Positions 55,601 to 63,960 of a DNA stretch of 64,000 bases are shown here, piece by piece; the stretch's first letter is position 1; each line of letters begins with the position of its first letter. Below the pieces are notes generated by a model. It had not been told where the DNA came from and did no database searches. It saw only the letters and a list, made by a program, of their open reading frames with translations. Source of the stretch: Bacillus sp. ISL-41 (lineage in GTDB: Bacteria > Bacillota > Bacilli > Bacillales > Cytobacillaceae); the NCBI RefSeq assembly GCF_018613235.1, contig NZ_JAGGQP010000029.1:227335-291334 (forward strand). The letters are read 5' to 3'. The position numbers were made by a program, and so were the translations under genes.

Positions 55601-55910
55601 CTCTGCTGTGGAAAAGGGCATCATCGCCGGTTTTCCTGATAATAGCTATCGACCTAACGAACCTGTAACAAGAGGCCAGATGGCCATTTTTATTGCGAGA
55701 GCTTTTGACCTTAAAGAAGAATCAGAATCATCCTTCTCAGACGTGCCTGCTAGCAGTGCGGCCTATGTTTATATAAAACGCATTTTGGCTGAATCTATTA
55801 CAACAGGCTATCCTGATGGAACCTTCAAACCATCAAAAGAATTAATTCGTTCGGACTTCTCAGCCTTCATGGCACGAGCCCTTGATGATCGATTCAAGAT
55901 AAGTCAATAA
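52653..55910 (+). CDS. Large repeat-containing SLH surface protein (adhesin-like), 1085 aa
   Basis: Signal peptide to about residue 26 (PIGSVFA). Three almost identical 118-residue Ig-like repeats (about 29-382) follow, then a diverged fourth (about 385-490). Next come a short beta-helix-like segment (NVTITGNVYVLGGLKVNGGL, about 530-555), three or four Ig/Big-like modules (about 600-905, TAPEQPVIDEF, TAPEKPSVNEV) and three SLH repeats (about 908-1085: FPDGTFRPSDTVTRAQAAIM, FPDNSYRPNEPVTRGQMAIF, YPDGTFKPSKELIRSDF). It is a rod-like wall-bound protein with no enzyme motif; adhesion or matrix function is inferred. Confidence 0.9.
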   Translation: MVRKFISLFLTILLVVNIMPIGSVFAEADITAPVLVSVTVDKKEAVSGDYIRVSVKATDDVAIQYVSAYYKKPITGNSLSLSLYYNSARDAYEGTIPINSSSEAGTYNLYSISITDTSYNSTSISTYNDPEIQLPAGSFTVSGTNADVTKPVLESISIDRKEAIPGDYVRVSVKATDDVAIQYVSAYYKKPITGNSLSLSLYYNSARDAYEGTIPINSSSEAGTYNLYSISITDTSYNSTSISTYNDPEIQLPAGSFTVSGTKADVTKPVLESISIDRKEAIPGDYVRVSVKATDDVAIQYVSAYYKKPITGNSLSLSLYYNSARDAYEGTIPINSSSEAGTYNLYSISITDTSYNSTSISTYNDPEIQLPAGSFTVYTENNPPLFNNLSVDKTTVDSGDIITFTIKATDDTNLQSAKVNLISPISKTKHTVNLSYYNSEFIGKLSINSNSEVGKWIVDSVEITDTNANTLKVNAVEADLTTGEFNVLQSISPIDSYAVTSNETWSNKTVNNDVYIAPGSVLTISSNVTITGNVYVLGGLKVNGGLTVNGSLYANYMTFGYYYPSDGQAILSGSNSVSSIKVSNRILTEVPFKLYDAPLVSKNGKVNVTGATLPFVNVSVNGQELTLKSNGSFRLDDFAAGENIEFTVTDPYGYEYSYSYSVAEIYVDELTKLSTEATGKTHPNSLVKIKNTGNLVGSGKSDEEGKFYIPVSNLIENSNLTFEVYDFQNILTASKEVIVKDLTAPEQPVIDEFADNSTAITGKAEADSTVYVKNGTDIMAQGKADSTGGFNFGIKNQKAGTELIVYAQDPSGNKSNEVKMTVLDKTAPEKPSVNEVTSLSQSITGNAEPGTTITVTADGVVLDTTTADSAGNFTIAINQQKAGTILEITTADIAGNSSAAISVTVTNSFTDVLQNQRFQEEIKFLSDKNIITGFPDGTFRPSDTVTRAQAAIMIGRALGLEGTQRETTFKDVHQSQVASGFIASAVEKGIIAGFPDNSYRPNEPVTRGQMAIFIARAFDLKEESESSFSDVPASSAAYVYIKRILAESITTGYPDGTFKPSKELIRSDFSAFMARALDDRFKISQ
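52737..53798 (+). repeat. Three tandem 354-bp repeats inside the SLH gene
   Basis: Copies start at 52737, 53091 and 53445. Period 354 (118 codons), measured from GCAACTGACG at 52821, 53175 and 53529. Copies 2 and 3 differ by only a few bases; copy 1 diverges mainly in its first 70 bases. Silent sites are conserved too, indicating recent duplication or gene conversion. Confidence 0.95.
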
Positions 55911-55919
55911 GCAAGAATC

Positions 55920-55953
55920 AGTCTCCCCTATTGGCACAGGGGAGATATTTTTA
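55920..55953 (+). terminator. Terminator of the repeat SLH gene
   Basis: GTCTCCCCT-ATTGGCAC-AGGGGAGA followed by TATTTTTAT. Confidence 0.8.
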
Positions 55954-56050
55954 TGTCGAAACTCAATAAATTCTACCTCCATGCTTTTACATTTTTTTCA
56001 CAAGGATTTAGATATAGTGAAATTGTAACTATATTCCAAGGAGGTATTCG

Positions 56051-58423
56051 ATGAAAAACAAGAAATTTCTGTCTGTACTCACCACCGCCTGTTTAACCGC
56101 AAGTATTCTTTCAGTTCCTACAATTGGCGCAGCAAAGCCCAAGACCACACCAATCACCCAGAGTGAAATTAAAATTGAATCAACCAAACTTCTAAACTAT
56201 CAAGGCAAGCAAATTAAAATTGTCAGAGATTCATATGGGGTGCCGCATATCTATGCTGGAACGGATCATGCTCTATTTTTCGGAACAGGGTATGCCATGG
56301 CAGAGGACAGGCTATGGCAGGCGGAGCTCTCGAGGATTGTCGCAAGCGGACGTATGGCAGAGGTCTTTGGTAATACGGCCAACAACCTCGCTCAAGATAA
56401 AGTCATCCGCCGGGATGGCTATACGAATGAAGAGGCAATGGAGCAGTTCCGCAAGCTGCCTAAGTATGTCCAGCGAGGCATGCTTGGCTATATCAAAGGG
56501 ATTAACCACTACATAGAAACCACACCAGCTGCCGCCCTGCCTCCCGAATTCCGCGGTGTGAAACCGGCTAAATGGACGATTTTGGATTCATTAAAAGTAC
56601 AGCAGTTAATGGTTCGCAGATTTGGCGAAAGCGGTGGCGGAGAAGCTGGTAATAGCACTCTGCTTGCAAAGCTGCAAACAAAGTTCGGAGCCGAGAAAGG
56701 CACTGAAATCTTTAAAATCATATATCCGCAAAACGACGCTTCTGCCCCTGTTTCGCTATATTCAGAAGCCGATAAAACCGTTAAAAAAGCCGGGAAACTG
56801 ACTGATTCAGTTAATTTTCCAAAAAGCGATATTGTCGCAGAACAGCTCCAAAAAGAACAACAAATGAAAATCGATATTGAGAAATCCTATGGTTTCCCAC
56901 ACAAAGGAGGCAGCAACGCCTGGGTTATCAGTCCTTCACACAGCGAGTCAGGTGGGACATTGCTTCTTGGCGGACCGCAAATGGGCTTCTCAGTTCCGCA
57001 AATAGCACACGAGGTCGGTATTCATGGCGCAGGCTATAACTCAGTCGGTATGGCTTTTGCGGGTGCCGGTCCTATTCCATTGATCGGCAGGGGGAATGAC
57101 TTTGCCTGGACAACGACAACAGGCATGGGAGACCAGATTGATACCTTCATTTTAAAAATAAACCCTGACAATCCTGATCAGTACCTCTTTAATGGAAAGT
57201 GGGCTAACTTTGAAGTTCGTACAGAAAAAATAAAAGTTGCGGGTCAAAGTACAGTGGATTATAAAGTTTACCGCAGTGTCCATGGTCCGGTCATCTTCAA
57301 AGATAATCAAGTTGCCTATGCCCAAAGGCGTGCGCATTGGGGCCAGGAAATTAACGCCATGACAGGTTTCTATGACTTTAACCGCAGCAGGAATGTAAAG
57401 CAATTTGAAAAAGCTGCCCAGAAAATCCCGACCTCTCATAATTTCTTATACTCTGACAAACAGGGGAACATTGGATATTGGATCACGGGACAAAACGCGG
57501 TTCGCGCGGAAGGAACAGACAACCGCCTGCCTATGCTGGGCGATGGCTCACAGGAATGGAAAGGAATTGCAGATTTTAGCACCCTGCCGCAAGCGATTAA
57601 TCCATCCCAGGGATATGTAGCAAACTGGAACAATAAACCGAGCGCTGATTGGGTACAGACAGAAGCATTGTTTGGCCCAACCCATCGGGTAAAGTTTTTG
57701 CAGGACCAGCTTGACTCTATTAAAAAGGTCAGTTGGTCTGACATGGAGGACATCAACAAAAAAGCTGGCCATATTGATTTAAGTGCGTATTCGTTTAAGG
57801 ATTTATTGCTCGGAAAATTAAAAAAACAAAAGCAGCTTCCTGCAGATGTTCATCGTGCAAGCAAATTGGTTGAAGCTTGGGAAATGTACCAATGGGATGC
57901 AAACGGAGATAATCTGTATGATGATCCTGGTTTGACTCTTTACAGGAGCTGGTTCAACCAGGTTAAAACCTCAGTATTCAAAGAACTGCAGGGAATCGGC
58001 GGAGATACTAACGATCTTCTATATCATGTTCTTAAAGCCGATGAGAAAGAATTAAAGACGAAGTACAGTTTCTTGGGAGATATTGATTTGGATCAAATTG
58101 TTTTGGAGAGCCTGGCGTACACCATTAAAAACCCTGCTGCCGCTCACCAAGGAAAAGACATGAGCTTATGGCTGACACCAGCATCTAAAATCAACTTCCA
58201 GCAGCTTGGCGGCCGTGGCGTAGAGCCGATTTTATATATGAACCGCGGAACCTACAACCAGATTGTTGAGTTCAGCAAGAAAGACAGCAAAAGCGTCAAC
58301 ATCCTGCCGCCAGGACAAAGCGGCAATCCAATGTCACCCCACTTCGACGACCAAAGACTACTCTACGCTAACTGGGAGTACAAACCAATGATATTGGATA
58401 TCCTGAAACAAAATAAAAAATAA
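56051..58423 (+). CDS. Penicillin acylase-family N-terminal nucleophile hydrolase, secreted
   Basis: A 790-aa precursor close in length to Bacillus penicillin G acylase (about 800 aa). It has a signal peptide to about residue 28 (LSVPTIGAAKP), alpha-chain motifs VRDSYGVPHIYAGT and YAMAEDRLWQAEL, a spacer, then autocleavage site GG-Ser288-NAW starting the beta chain. Beta-chain motifs include LLGGPQMGF, GAGPIPLIGRGNDFAWTTTTG and GYVANWNNKP (oxyanion Asn). Substrates could be acylated beta-lactams, acyl-homoserine lactones or N-acyl amino acids; sequence does not decide. Ribosome site AAGGAGG. Monocistronic. Confidence 0.93.
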   Translation: MKNKKFLSVLTTACLTASILSVPTIGAAKPKTTPITQSEIKIESTKLLNYQGKQIKIVRDSYGVPHIYAGTDHALFFGTGYAMAEDRLWQAELSRIVASGRMAEVFGNTANNLAQDKVIRRDGYTNEEAMEQFRKLPKYVQRGMLGYIKGINHYIETTPAAALPPEFRGVKPAKWTILDSLKVQQLMVRRFGESGGGEAGNSTLLAKLQTKFGAEKGTEIFKIIYPQNDASAPVSLYSEADKTVKKAGKLTDSVNFPKSDIVAEQLQKEQQMKIDIEKSYGFPHKGGSNAWVISPSHSESGGTLLLGGPQMGFSVPQIAHEVGIHGAGYNSVGMAFAGAGPIPLIGRGNDFAWTTTTGMGDQIDTFILKINPDNPDQYLFNGKWANFEVRTEKIKVAGQSTVDYKVYRSVHGPVIFKDNQVAYAQRRAHWGQEINAMTGFYDFNRSRNVKQFEKAAQKIPTSHNFLYSDKQGNIGYWITGQNAVRAEGTDNRLPMLGDGSQEWKGIADFSTLPQAINPSQGYVANWNNKPSADWVQTEALFGPTHRVKFLQDQLDSIKKVSWSDMEDINKKAGHIDLSAYSFKDLLLGKLKKQKQLPADVHRASKLVEAWEMYQWDANGDNLYDDPGLTLYRSWFNQVKTSVFKELQGIGGDTNDLLYHVLKADEKELKTKYSFLGDIDLDQIVLESLAYTIKNPAAAHQGKDMSLWLTPASKINFQQLGGRGVEPILYMNRGTYNQIVEFSKKDSKSVNILPPGQSGNPMSPHFDDQRLLYANWEYKPMILDILKQNKK

Positions 58424-58440
58424 CAAAAAAGCTTTAGCGA

Positions 58441-58477
58441 ATTAACGCGCCGGGGGTCTGACCCCCGGCGCGTTAAT
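58441..58477. repeat. REP-like palindrome 9
   Basis: Perfect 18-base arms ATTAACGCGCCGGGGGTC around a central T, 17 bases after the acylase stop and between convergent genes. It may double as a terminator stem. Confidence 0.92.
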
Positions 58478-58502
58478 TTGTTAAAACCTTTTGGATTATA
58501 AG

Positions 58503-59330
58503 TTACTCGATCTCAAACTCTACCCCTAAACGGAACTCGCTGTCTTCTTGTCCATTATTTCTGGTGAATGCTTTCAGCACTTTGTATGTCCCTTTGCTTA
58601 GTCCGTTTAATCTCACATGCTCCAAATGTAGTGAAAAGGGTGGCAAGCTAAGCAACTGATCAGCGAACGACTTGTCTTGCTTTTCCTGAACCCATCCCGA
58701 GTTTGTTTTTCTGTAGACTTGATAATAGGTACCGGTTTCATACTGGCTCATGCCGAGGTTTTCGTAATAAATACTTGCTGTCTCTCCTCCTTTATAAACC
58801 TGCTTAGATGCTGTTGCAATCATATTATTTTGGTCCGACGGTGTATAAAGGGGAAAATAATTTTCTGCAGTGATTTTACCGTGTGCATCCATCAGCGCCA
58901 GACGATAAAAATAAAACTTCTTTTCTCCTTCTGGTATATTAACGGCGGTCTTCATTCCATTTGTAACGGCCTTTGATTCTAGAATTTCGATCTTACTTCC
59001 ATTAAAGTTCCACTTCCCAAGCTCGACGACAAGTTTTTCTCCCTTCTTCAAATTGACAGTAAGCCCTTTAAAAGATTCTCCTGCTTTTACCTCAATTGGC
59101 CTGCCCATATTATAGAAACTCTCATTAATAAAATATTCATATGTACCTTTTGAATGCATAAGATTACTCACTCTTGTTGAATAGCTATCCAGCCTATTTA
59201 TCTGCATTTCTCCCACGTATCTTGGAGCTTTTTCAACCATGGTTGACTCCCGCGATGAGACCTTATCTATTTGTTGACAACCGCTAACGATAGTAATGGA
59301 TAAAAGTATTATGATGCTGAAACTTTTCAC
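58503..59330 (-). CDS. Lipoprotein with Ig-like (Big_14-type) C-terminal domain
   Basis: A 275-aa lipoprotein with lipobox TIVSGC (about residues 13-18). The middle part (GESFKGLTVNLKKGEKLVVELGKWNFNG) and the C-terminal half (YKGGETASIYYENLG ... FSLHLEHVRLNGLSKGTYKVLKAFTRN ... LGVEFEIE) resemble the Ig-like domain found in many Bacillus lipoproteins. No enzymatic motif. It is convergent with the acylase gene. Function unknown; sensory or wall-associated roles are possible. Confidence 0.8.
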   Translation of the reverse strand: MKSFSIIILLSITIVSGCQQIDKVSSRESTMVEKAPRYVGEMQINRLDSYSTRVSNLMHSKGTYEYFINESFYNMGRPIEVKAGESFKGLTVNLKKGEKLVVELGKWNFNGSKIEILESKAVTNGMKTAVNIPEGEKKFYFYRLALMDAHGKITAENYFPLYTPSDQNNMIATASKQVYKGGETASIYYENLGMSQYETGTYYQVYRKTNSGWVQEKQDKSFADQLLSLPPFSLHLEHVRLNGLSKGTYKVLKAFTRNNGQEDSEFRLGVEFEIE

Positions 59331-59656
59331 AGTTATAACCTCCTTCTATTTATCACCATCCATAGTCATTGCAACAGTACGGTTAATAAATAGACGGTTT
59401 TGATTGGAGCTTGTTACAAGTTTGAAGTTATTATTTTGGAAGTCGGCAGTTAATTCTAATTCTGTGACAACCTTCGTGTGGAGATATGAAAGTAATTTAG
59501 AACCTAACCACTCCGATTAACCTCCACCAATTCCTTGCTAGCAATGTACTCCTATTCAAGCCTTAATTTAAGTTTTTCATATAAGGTGTTTTTTCGAGCT
59601 TGAAAAACTACCGATTGCTGTAGAAAGCTCACTATAATGCTAAAGGGCCTGATAGC

Positions 59657-59692
59657 CACAAAAAACCCCACTCAATTGAGCAGGGTTTCTAC
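59657..59692 (-). terminator. Terminator of the SLH/DUF4352-like gene
   Basis: On the minus strand AGAAACCCTGCTCAATTGAGTGGGGTTTTTTG: AACCC(T)GCTCAA / TTGAG(T)GGGGTT with six T. The remaining 59331-59656 is AT-rich promoter/leader DNA of the lipoprotein with nothing else seen. Confidence 0.85.
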
Positions 59693-59694
59693 AC

Positions 59695-60783
59695 TTATTT
59701 CATTTCGAACCATATTTGGTCAGCCCAGTTTCTTTTCCATACAAGAAGTGGAGCTTCATCATCTTCATCTACCACAAAAGCAGCCATTCCTTCGAATTCT
59801 TGACCATTATAAAGTTCTGTACGTAAATCTGGCTCTGGAACATCAATATAAAAATAATCATACAATTCGCCGTTCTTTTTAACTGCATCAATATTAATAT
59901 AATCTAAGTCAAATGGCTGATTGTCAGATTTTATCAATTTAAAATAGAAAGCAGCGAGTACGTATTTTTTCCCTGCTGGTGCTGGCTGATTATATGGTTT
60001 GGCTTGCTTGATAAACTCCCAAGCCATGTCACCATCTGTGATCACATCTGTAATTCCGATTTGATAGTGTCTATACCCATTCCAATCTTCACCTTTAAAT
60101 TCCCACAACTCTCCTACAGATGCCGGATTAGTCATAGAATTTTCTCTTAAATCCTCATTCAAGGTCCTTGCTAGGAATGCAGAAAACTGTACACGGTTTA
60201 CTTCCTGGTTCGGACTGAAAGTCGTTTCACTTGTTCCGTATGTAATATCATTAGCTGCTAGTGCCTGGACAAACTTGTAAGCCCAGTGGTTTGATGGTAC
60301 ATCATAGAATTGCTTGGTTGAAACTCCAGTCAAATTATAAGCTTTGGCTAAAATAGAGGCCATTTCAGCTCTTGTGACTGTCTTGCCAGGATCAAAAGTA
60401 CGGTTTTTTACCAAGTGGGAAAATAAGCCTTCATCCATTAGAGTAGCTACAAGCGAATAATATTTATTACCTGGCTTAATATCTGTTAGGTTAGGATTTG
60501 GCCGATTAGTTTCACTATATCCTTTTGCCCGTTGGATCATTAAGGCCACTTGAATACGAGAAAGCTTATCGTTTGGCCTGAAAGTTCCATCAGAATAACC
60601 ATTAATAATCTTTTGTGAAATGAGATACTGGATTTCTTCTTCTGCCCAATAATTCTGTGGAATGTCACGGAATCCTGCTGCGGCAGTAGTTACTTTTACC
60701 TCCTTAACTCCTGATGCTGAAACCATTGAAAATGAACTTAATACTAGAACAAGTACTAACAAAGATGACAGTAGTTTTTTCAT
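59695..60783 (-). CDS. SLH-domain surface protein with DUF4352-like C-terminal domain
   Basis: A 362-aa protein: signal peptide (LLSSLLVLVLVLSSFSMVSA), three SLH repeats (about 37-215: GYSDGTFRPNDKLSRIQVAL, FDPGKTVTRAEMASI, FSPNQEVNRVQFSAF), then about 145 residues with an Ig/telokin-like pattern (GKKYVLAAFYFKLIKSDNQPFDLDYINID ... GQEFEGMAAFVVDEDDEAPLLVW) as in DUF4352. AGGAGG-type ribosome site. A non-enzymatic wall protein. Confidence 0.88.
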   Translation of the reverse strand: MKKLLSSLLVLVLVLSSFSMVSASGVKEVKVTTAAAGFRDIPQNYWAEEEIQYLISQKIINGYSDGTFRPNDKLSRIQVALMIQRAKGYSETNRPNPNLTDIKPGNKYYSLVATLMDEGLFSHLVKNRTFDPGKTVTRAEMASILAKAYNLTGVSTKQFYDVPSNHWAYKFVQALAANDITYGTSETTFSPNQEVNRVQFSAFLARTLNEDLRENSMTNPASVGELWEFKGEDWNGYRHYQIGITDVITDGDMAWEFIKQAKPYNQPAPAGKKYVLAAFYFKLIKSDNQPFDLDYINIDAVKKNGELYDYFYIDVPEPDLRTELYNGQEFEGMAAFVVDEDDEAPLLVWKRNWADQIWFEMK

Positions 60784-60958
60784 CTTTACTCCTCCTTTCC
60801 CAAATATAACCTATTCACTTAATTCCATAAAAATCCTTTTATTTATGTAGAATTATCCAAAAATGGTATTAAAGTCCTATGATGACCGTACTAAAATACC
60901 GCATTTAAAATAATATGAACAACAATTCCCATTAAGTAGCCGATAGACAATAAAATAT

Positions 60959-60997
60959 AAACGGCCTTAGCCCCTTTTATATGGGCTAAGGCCGTTT
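60959..60997 (-). terminator. Terminator of the hypothetical membrane protein gene
   Basis: AAACGGCCTTAGCCC / GGGCTAAGGCCGTTT, perfect 15-bp stem with TTTATATTTT on the minus strand. Confidence 0.85.
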
Positions 60998-61014
60998 AAT
61001 TAACCTGACTCTTT

Positions 61015-61070
61015 ATCCCTTTAAAGCACCGGGGGTCTGACCCCCACCGATGTGCTGCGTTAAAGGGATT
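61015..61070. repeat. REP-like palindrome 10
   Basis: Core GGGGGTCTGACCCCC at 61031-61045 with outer ATCCCTTTAAAGCAC and GTGCTGCGTTAAAGGGAT, an imperfect pair with extra bases on the right arm. Confidence 0.85.
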
Positions 61071-61107
61071 GTGCAGGGAAATGGATAATTTACACAGTAA
61101 ATACTTT

Positions 61108-61695
61108 CTACTTTTGTTTTTTTACTGCCATGATATATATAAAAGCCAAAATAGTGAACAACAAAAACAAGACAACAGCTTCGACATACTTAGTTAAATA
61201 GTGGGATAGTTGCCGTATTAAAAAATGAGAGGGCGGCTCCGGAATTGGCTCTTTACGCACTTCTGCATATTTAACATGTTCGACTGTATCGCCCCCTAAT
61301 GCTGGTTCCAGTCCATATTCTCCCTCAGTCAGCCAAACTTCAATTACATCGCCTACTGCAATATCCATCCTCTTTCCCCCGGTATACTCATTAGCTTGCC
61401 AGGACGGTATATACCAGTAAAACACTTCTATTATCGACTTTTCCATCAAATCATCAGACCCTTTAATCAAGTGATCCACTCTTAAACTCATTCTGCGAAT
61501 TTGCTGCGGGTATTCTTCATCCTGGGATGTATCCTTAAATTTTTCATCAGCGGTGACAGTCCCGATCAGATGTAAAGGCGCTTCCTTTTTTCTCTCCTCT
61601 ACTTCAGTCGGAGGAGGTGCCGTCAACCCAGTAGACGTCACTAGAATTATTCCAACAGTCAATATGAGGCATAATAAAATTACCATTTTCTTCAT
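61108..61695 (-). CDS. Hypothetical membrane protein with extracytoplasmic domain
   Basis: A 195-aa protein with an N-terminal signal/anchor (MVILLCLILTVGIILVTSTGL), an extracellular beta-rich stretch (HLIGTVTADEKFKD ... SLRVDHLIKGSDD ... MDIAVGDVIEVWLTEGEYG) and a C-terminal transmembrane helix (YVEAVVLFLLFTILAFIYIMAV) with basic tail KKQK. This layout resembles small surface proteins of the 'cell surface protein with N- and C-anchor' type. Family not recognised. Monocistronic. Confidence 0.75.
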   Translation of the reverse strand: MKKMVILLCLILTVGIILVTSTGLTAPPPTEVEERKKEAPLHLIGTVTADEKFKDTSQDEEYPQQIRRMSLRVDHLIKGSDDLMEKSIIEVFYWYIPSWQANEYTGGKRMDIAVGDVIEVWLTEGEYGLEPALGGDTVEHVKYAEVRKEPIPEPPSHFLIRQLSHYLTKYVEAVVLFLLFTILAFIYIMAVKKQK

Positions 61696-61830
61696 TTATC
61701 TGAACACCTCTCTCTGATTAATGGATCGGACCGGCATGAAGCTAGGGCTCACCTCTATATAATACATAGACGTACTATTTTGGAGAGACGTTTCAGAGGA
61801 GTTAATGATATAACCATATTCACTTTACCG

Positions 61831-61876
61831 TATTAACGTGTCGGGGGTCTGACCCCCACCGCTTTAACGCTGTACA
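61831..61876. repeat. REP-like palindrome 11
   Basis: Core GGGGGTCTGACCCCC at 61843-61857 with weakly paired flanks TATTAACGTGTC and ACCGCTTTAACGCTGTA, the most degenerate arms in the set. Confidence 0.8.
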
Positions 61877-61881
61877 CTATT

Positions 61882-61918
61882 GAAACAGGCACCATCCTAA
61901 TGGATAGTGCCTGTTTTC
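61882..61918 (-). terminator. Hairpin after galE
   Basis: AAACAGGCACCATCC / GGATAGTGCCTGTTTT with one mismatch and a 4-base loop. Its T-tract on the minus strand is weak. Confidence 0.6.
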
Positions 61919-61947
61919 GATTTAAACGGATTGTTTATTCTTTGCAA

Positions 61948-62916
61948 TTAATTTATACGTTTATGCCATTCCCAGGCGGTTGCAATAATATTTTCAAGAC
62001 CCCTTTCTGCCTTCCATCCAAGTGACTGTTGTATTTTTTTAGAGGAGGCTACAAGTCTTGCCGGGTCGCCGGCTCTTCTTTCAGACATGACAACATTGGC
62101 TTTGCGGCCAGTCACCTTTTCACAAGTATTGATTACTTCTTTGACAGAATATCCCTGCCCGTTACCCAAGTTATAAACGGCTGTTTTAGTCTTTCCGCTC
62201 AACAGAGATTCCAATGCCGCAATATGTGCGCTTGCCAGGTCGGTTACATGGATATAGTCACGAATGCAGGTACCATCTGGTGTGTCATAGTCATCCCCAA
62301 AGATGGAAATTTGCTTGCGCTGACCAAGCAAATGCTGCAGGATAATTGGAATTAAGTGTGTTTCAGGGTCATGCATTTCACCAATGTTTCCGGAAGAGCT
62401 TGCACCCGCAGCGTTAAAATACCTAAGCACCACATAGCGCAGTTCATAGGCCGAAGCGAAATCCGCCAAAATGTTTTCCACCATCAGCTTGGATTGTCCA
62501 TAAGGGTTGATTGGTACGGTTGGACTTTCCTCGCTGATCATGTCTGCGTCCGGAATTCCGTATGTTGCCGCTGTCGATGAGAAAATAAAGTTTTTCACTC
62601 CGTACTTCAACATTACTTTTAATAGCGTAAGGGTTGCTGCCACATTATTTTCATAGTATTTTAACGGATCAATAACTGATTCTCCTACCATGCTGTTCGC
62701 CGCAAAATGCATGACACCTTTAATAGGATATTTGCTAAAAACAGTCTCCAAATCCTCCTGACTTCCAAGATCCCCTTTTACAAAAATCGCCCGGGAATCA
62801 ACCGATCTCTCATGCCCAGTTGAGAGATTATCCAATACAACAACCTCGTGCGATTTAACCAGTTCCTCAACAAGATGACTGCCAATATAGCCAGCCCCGC
62901 CAACAACTAAAATCAT
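61948..62916 (-). CDS. galE: UDP-glucose 4-epimerase
   Basis: Interconverts UDP-glucose and UDP-galactose, and possibly the GlcNAc/GalNAc forms, for surface polymers. 322 aa. NAD-binding GGAGYIGSHLVEEL at the start, FAANSMVGESV, catalytic FSSTAATYGIP and YGQSKLM (Ser, Tyr, Lys), ARYFNAAGA-like LRYFNAAGASSSGNIGE, and RDYIHVTDLASAH. Start ATG 62916 behind AGGGAG; upstream codons in frame extend into a hairpin. It stands alone, so it is not a Leloir operon. Confidence 0.94.
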   Translation of the reverse strand: MILVVGGAGYIGSHLVEELVKSHEVVVLDNLSTGHERSVDSRAIFVKGDLGSQEDLETVFSKYPIKGVMHFAANSMVGESVIDPLKYYENNVAATLTLLKVMLKYGVKNFIFSSTAATYGIPDADMISEESPTVPINPYGQSKLMVENILADFASAYELRYVVLRYFNAAGASSSGNIGEMHDPETHLIPIILQHLLGQRKQISIFGDDYDTPDGTCIRDYIHVTDLASAHIAALESLLSGKTKTAVYNLGNGQGYSVKEVINTCEKVTGRKANVVMSERRAGDPARLVASSKKIQQSLGWKAERGLENIIATAWEWHKRIN

Positions 62917-62968
62917 ACAATTATCTCCCTCTAATTCAATCTGTACCCATAGTTTACTATAAACAAAG

Positions 62969-63005
62969 TGACAGGCACCACCCAATAATTGGGTGGTGCC
63001 TGTCA
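62969..63005. terminator. Strong hairpin between the 88-aa gene and galE
   Basis: Perfect 16-base arms TGACAGGCACCACCCA with a 5-base loop, beginning five bases past the stop at 63010. There is little T-run, so it may be a 3'-stabilising stem or another dispersed palindrome. Confidence 0.65.
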
Positions 63006-63009
63006 TGCT

Positions 63010-63276
63010 TTATAGAACCTCTTCCCATCCATCTGATGTAAGAGCCATAAACCTTTCTTTATCCTTCATTTCCAGTGCGAGGTCAATTTCTTCTGTTCTC
63101 TTTTTTTCCAGGAATTCCTGTTGGACTTTTTTGATGACAGCGTTGGCGCCTTTTGTGTATCTGGTTCTCTCCTGGTTTAAAAGGTGTTGCGTGTTATCTT
63201 CCAAACTCACAGCGTCGTGATACAAGTCAATAAATTCTTCTGGTTTATAAAAATTAGGCTTTTTATCATTGTTCAT
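63010..63276 (-). CDS. Small charged hypothetical protein, 88 aa
   Basis: Soluble, strongly charged and probably helical (KPEEFIDLYHDAVSLEDN, KGANAVIKKVQQEFLEKKRTEEIDLALEMKDKERF). ATG 63276 lies six bases after AGAGGTG; an ATG at 63279 and a GTG at 63285 are alternative starts. No signal peptide. The family is not recognised. Confidence 0.7.
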   Translation of the reverse strand: MNNDKKPNFYKPEEFIDLYHDAVSLEDNTQHLLNQERTRYTKGANAVIKKVQQEFLEKKRTEEIDLALEMKDKERFMALTSDGWEEVL

Positions 63277-63340
63277 CATCAACACCTCTTCCCGATTGTT
63301 ATATTAATTTCTATTTACCCACAATTTGCCTATAATTAAA

Positions 63341-63383
63341 CGTGCCTGATAACTTCCTTTTATTTGAAAATCACCAGGCACGC
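63341..63383 (-). terminator. Terminator of the 140-aa membrane protein gene
   Basis: CGTGCCTG ... CAGGCACG stem followed by TTTAATT on the minus strand. Confidence 0.6.
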
Positions 63384-63537
63384 AAAATTTTCTCTTCGGA
63401 TATACTGATTCAGCCCTTCTCCCTTAATAATCCGCAGCATTTTTAGGTTCTGGAAAATCACTTAATGGGCTTTGGGTGATTTTTAGCAATAAGTCGGTTG
63501 CTTTTATTCCGGTAAAGCTCCTAAGATTTAATTGAAA

Positions 63538-63960
63538 CTACATTTCCCTTTCCTCTACAAATCTCATCATTTCCTGATCGATTATTCGAACCACTTCAGG
63601 ACTGCTGTACATAGTTAATACTACTTCCTTTAAATCGTCTTCTATATGTATTTCAGCAACTATCCGGATTTCTGCCTCCGCCCCTTTATATGACACCGGA
63701 AAGGTTCCAATCTCATTAAGTTCATGGTCTTTCTTCATGCCCTCGATTTCAGACTGGATAAAATCGATTTGCTCGCCAGTAAAGCCCTGATCGAGAACCT
63801 GTGACAACTCCTCAAAAAAAGGAACCACATTCTCAAGATCAAAGTTCATCCCCGCAGCTAGTTGTTCCCCCTGATTAACAGTATCTCTCCTCTTAACAAA
63901 CAACACATAAACTCCCCCAGCAATCACCAGCAATAGTACTAGACCAAGTAGAGTTTCCAT
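63538..63960 (-). CDS. Single-span membrane protein, about 140 aa, unknown
   Basis: N-terminal transmembrane helix (METLLGLVLLLVIAGGVYVLFV), basic stop KRRD, then an acidic cytoplasmic-type domain (FFEELSQVLDQGFTGEQIDFIQSEIEGM ... IHIEDDLKEVVLTMYSSPEVVRIIDQEMMRF). Start ATG 63960 lies nine bases after GGAGG; an ATG at 63969 touches the ribosome site. Function unknown. Confidence 0.72.
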   Translation of the reverse strand: METLLGLVLLLVIAGGVYVLFVKRRDTVNQGEQLAAGMNFDLENVVPFFEELSQVLDQGFTGEQIDFIQSEIEGMKKDHELNEIGTFPVSYKGAEAEIRIVAEIHIEDDLKEVVLTMYSSPEVVRIIDQEMMRFVEEREM

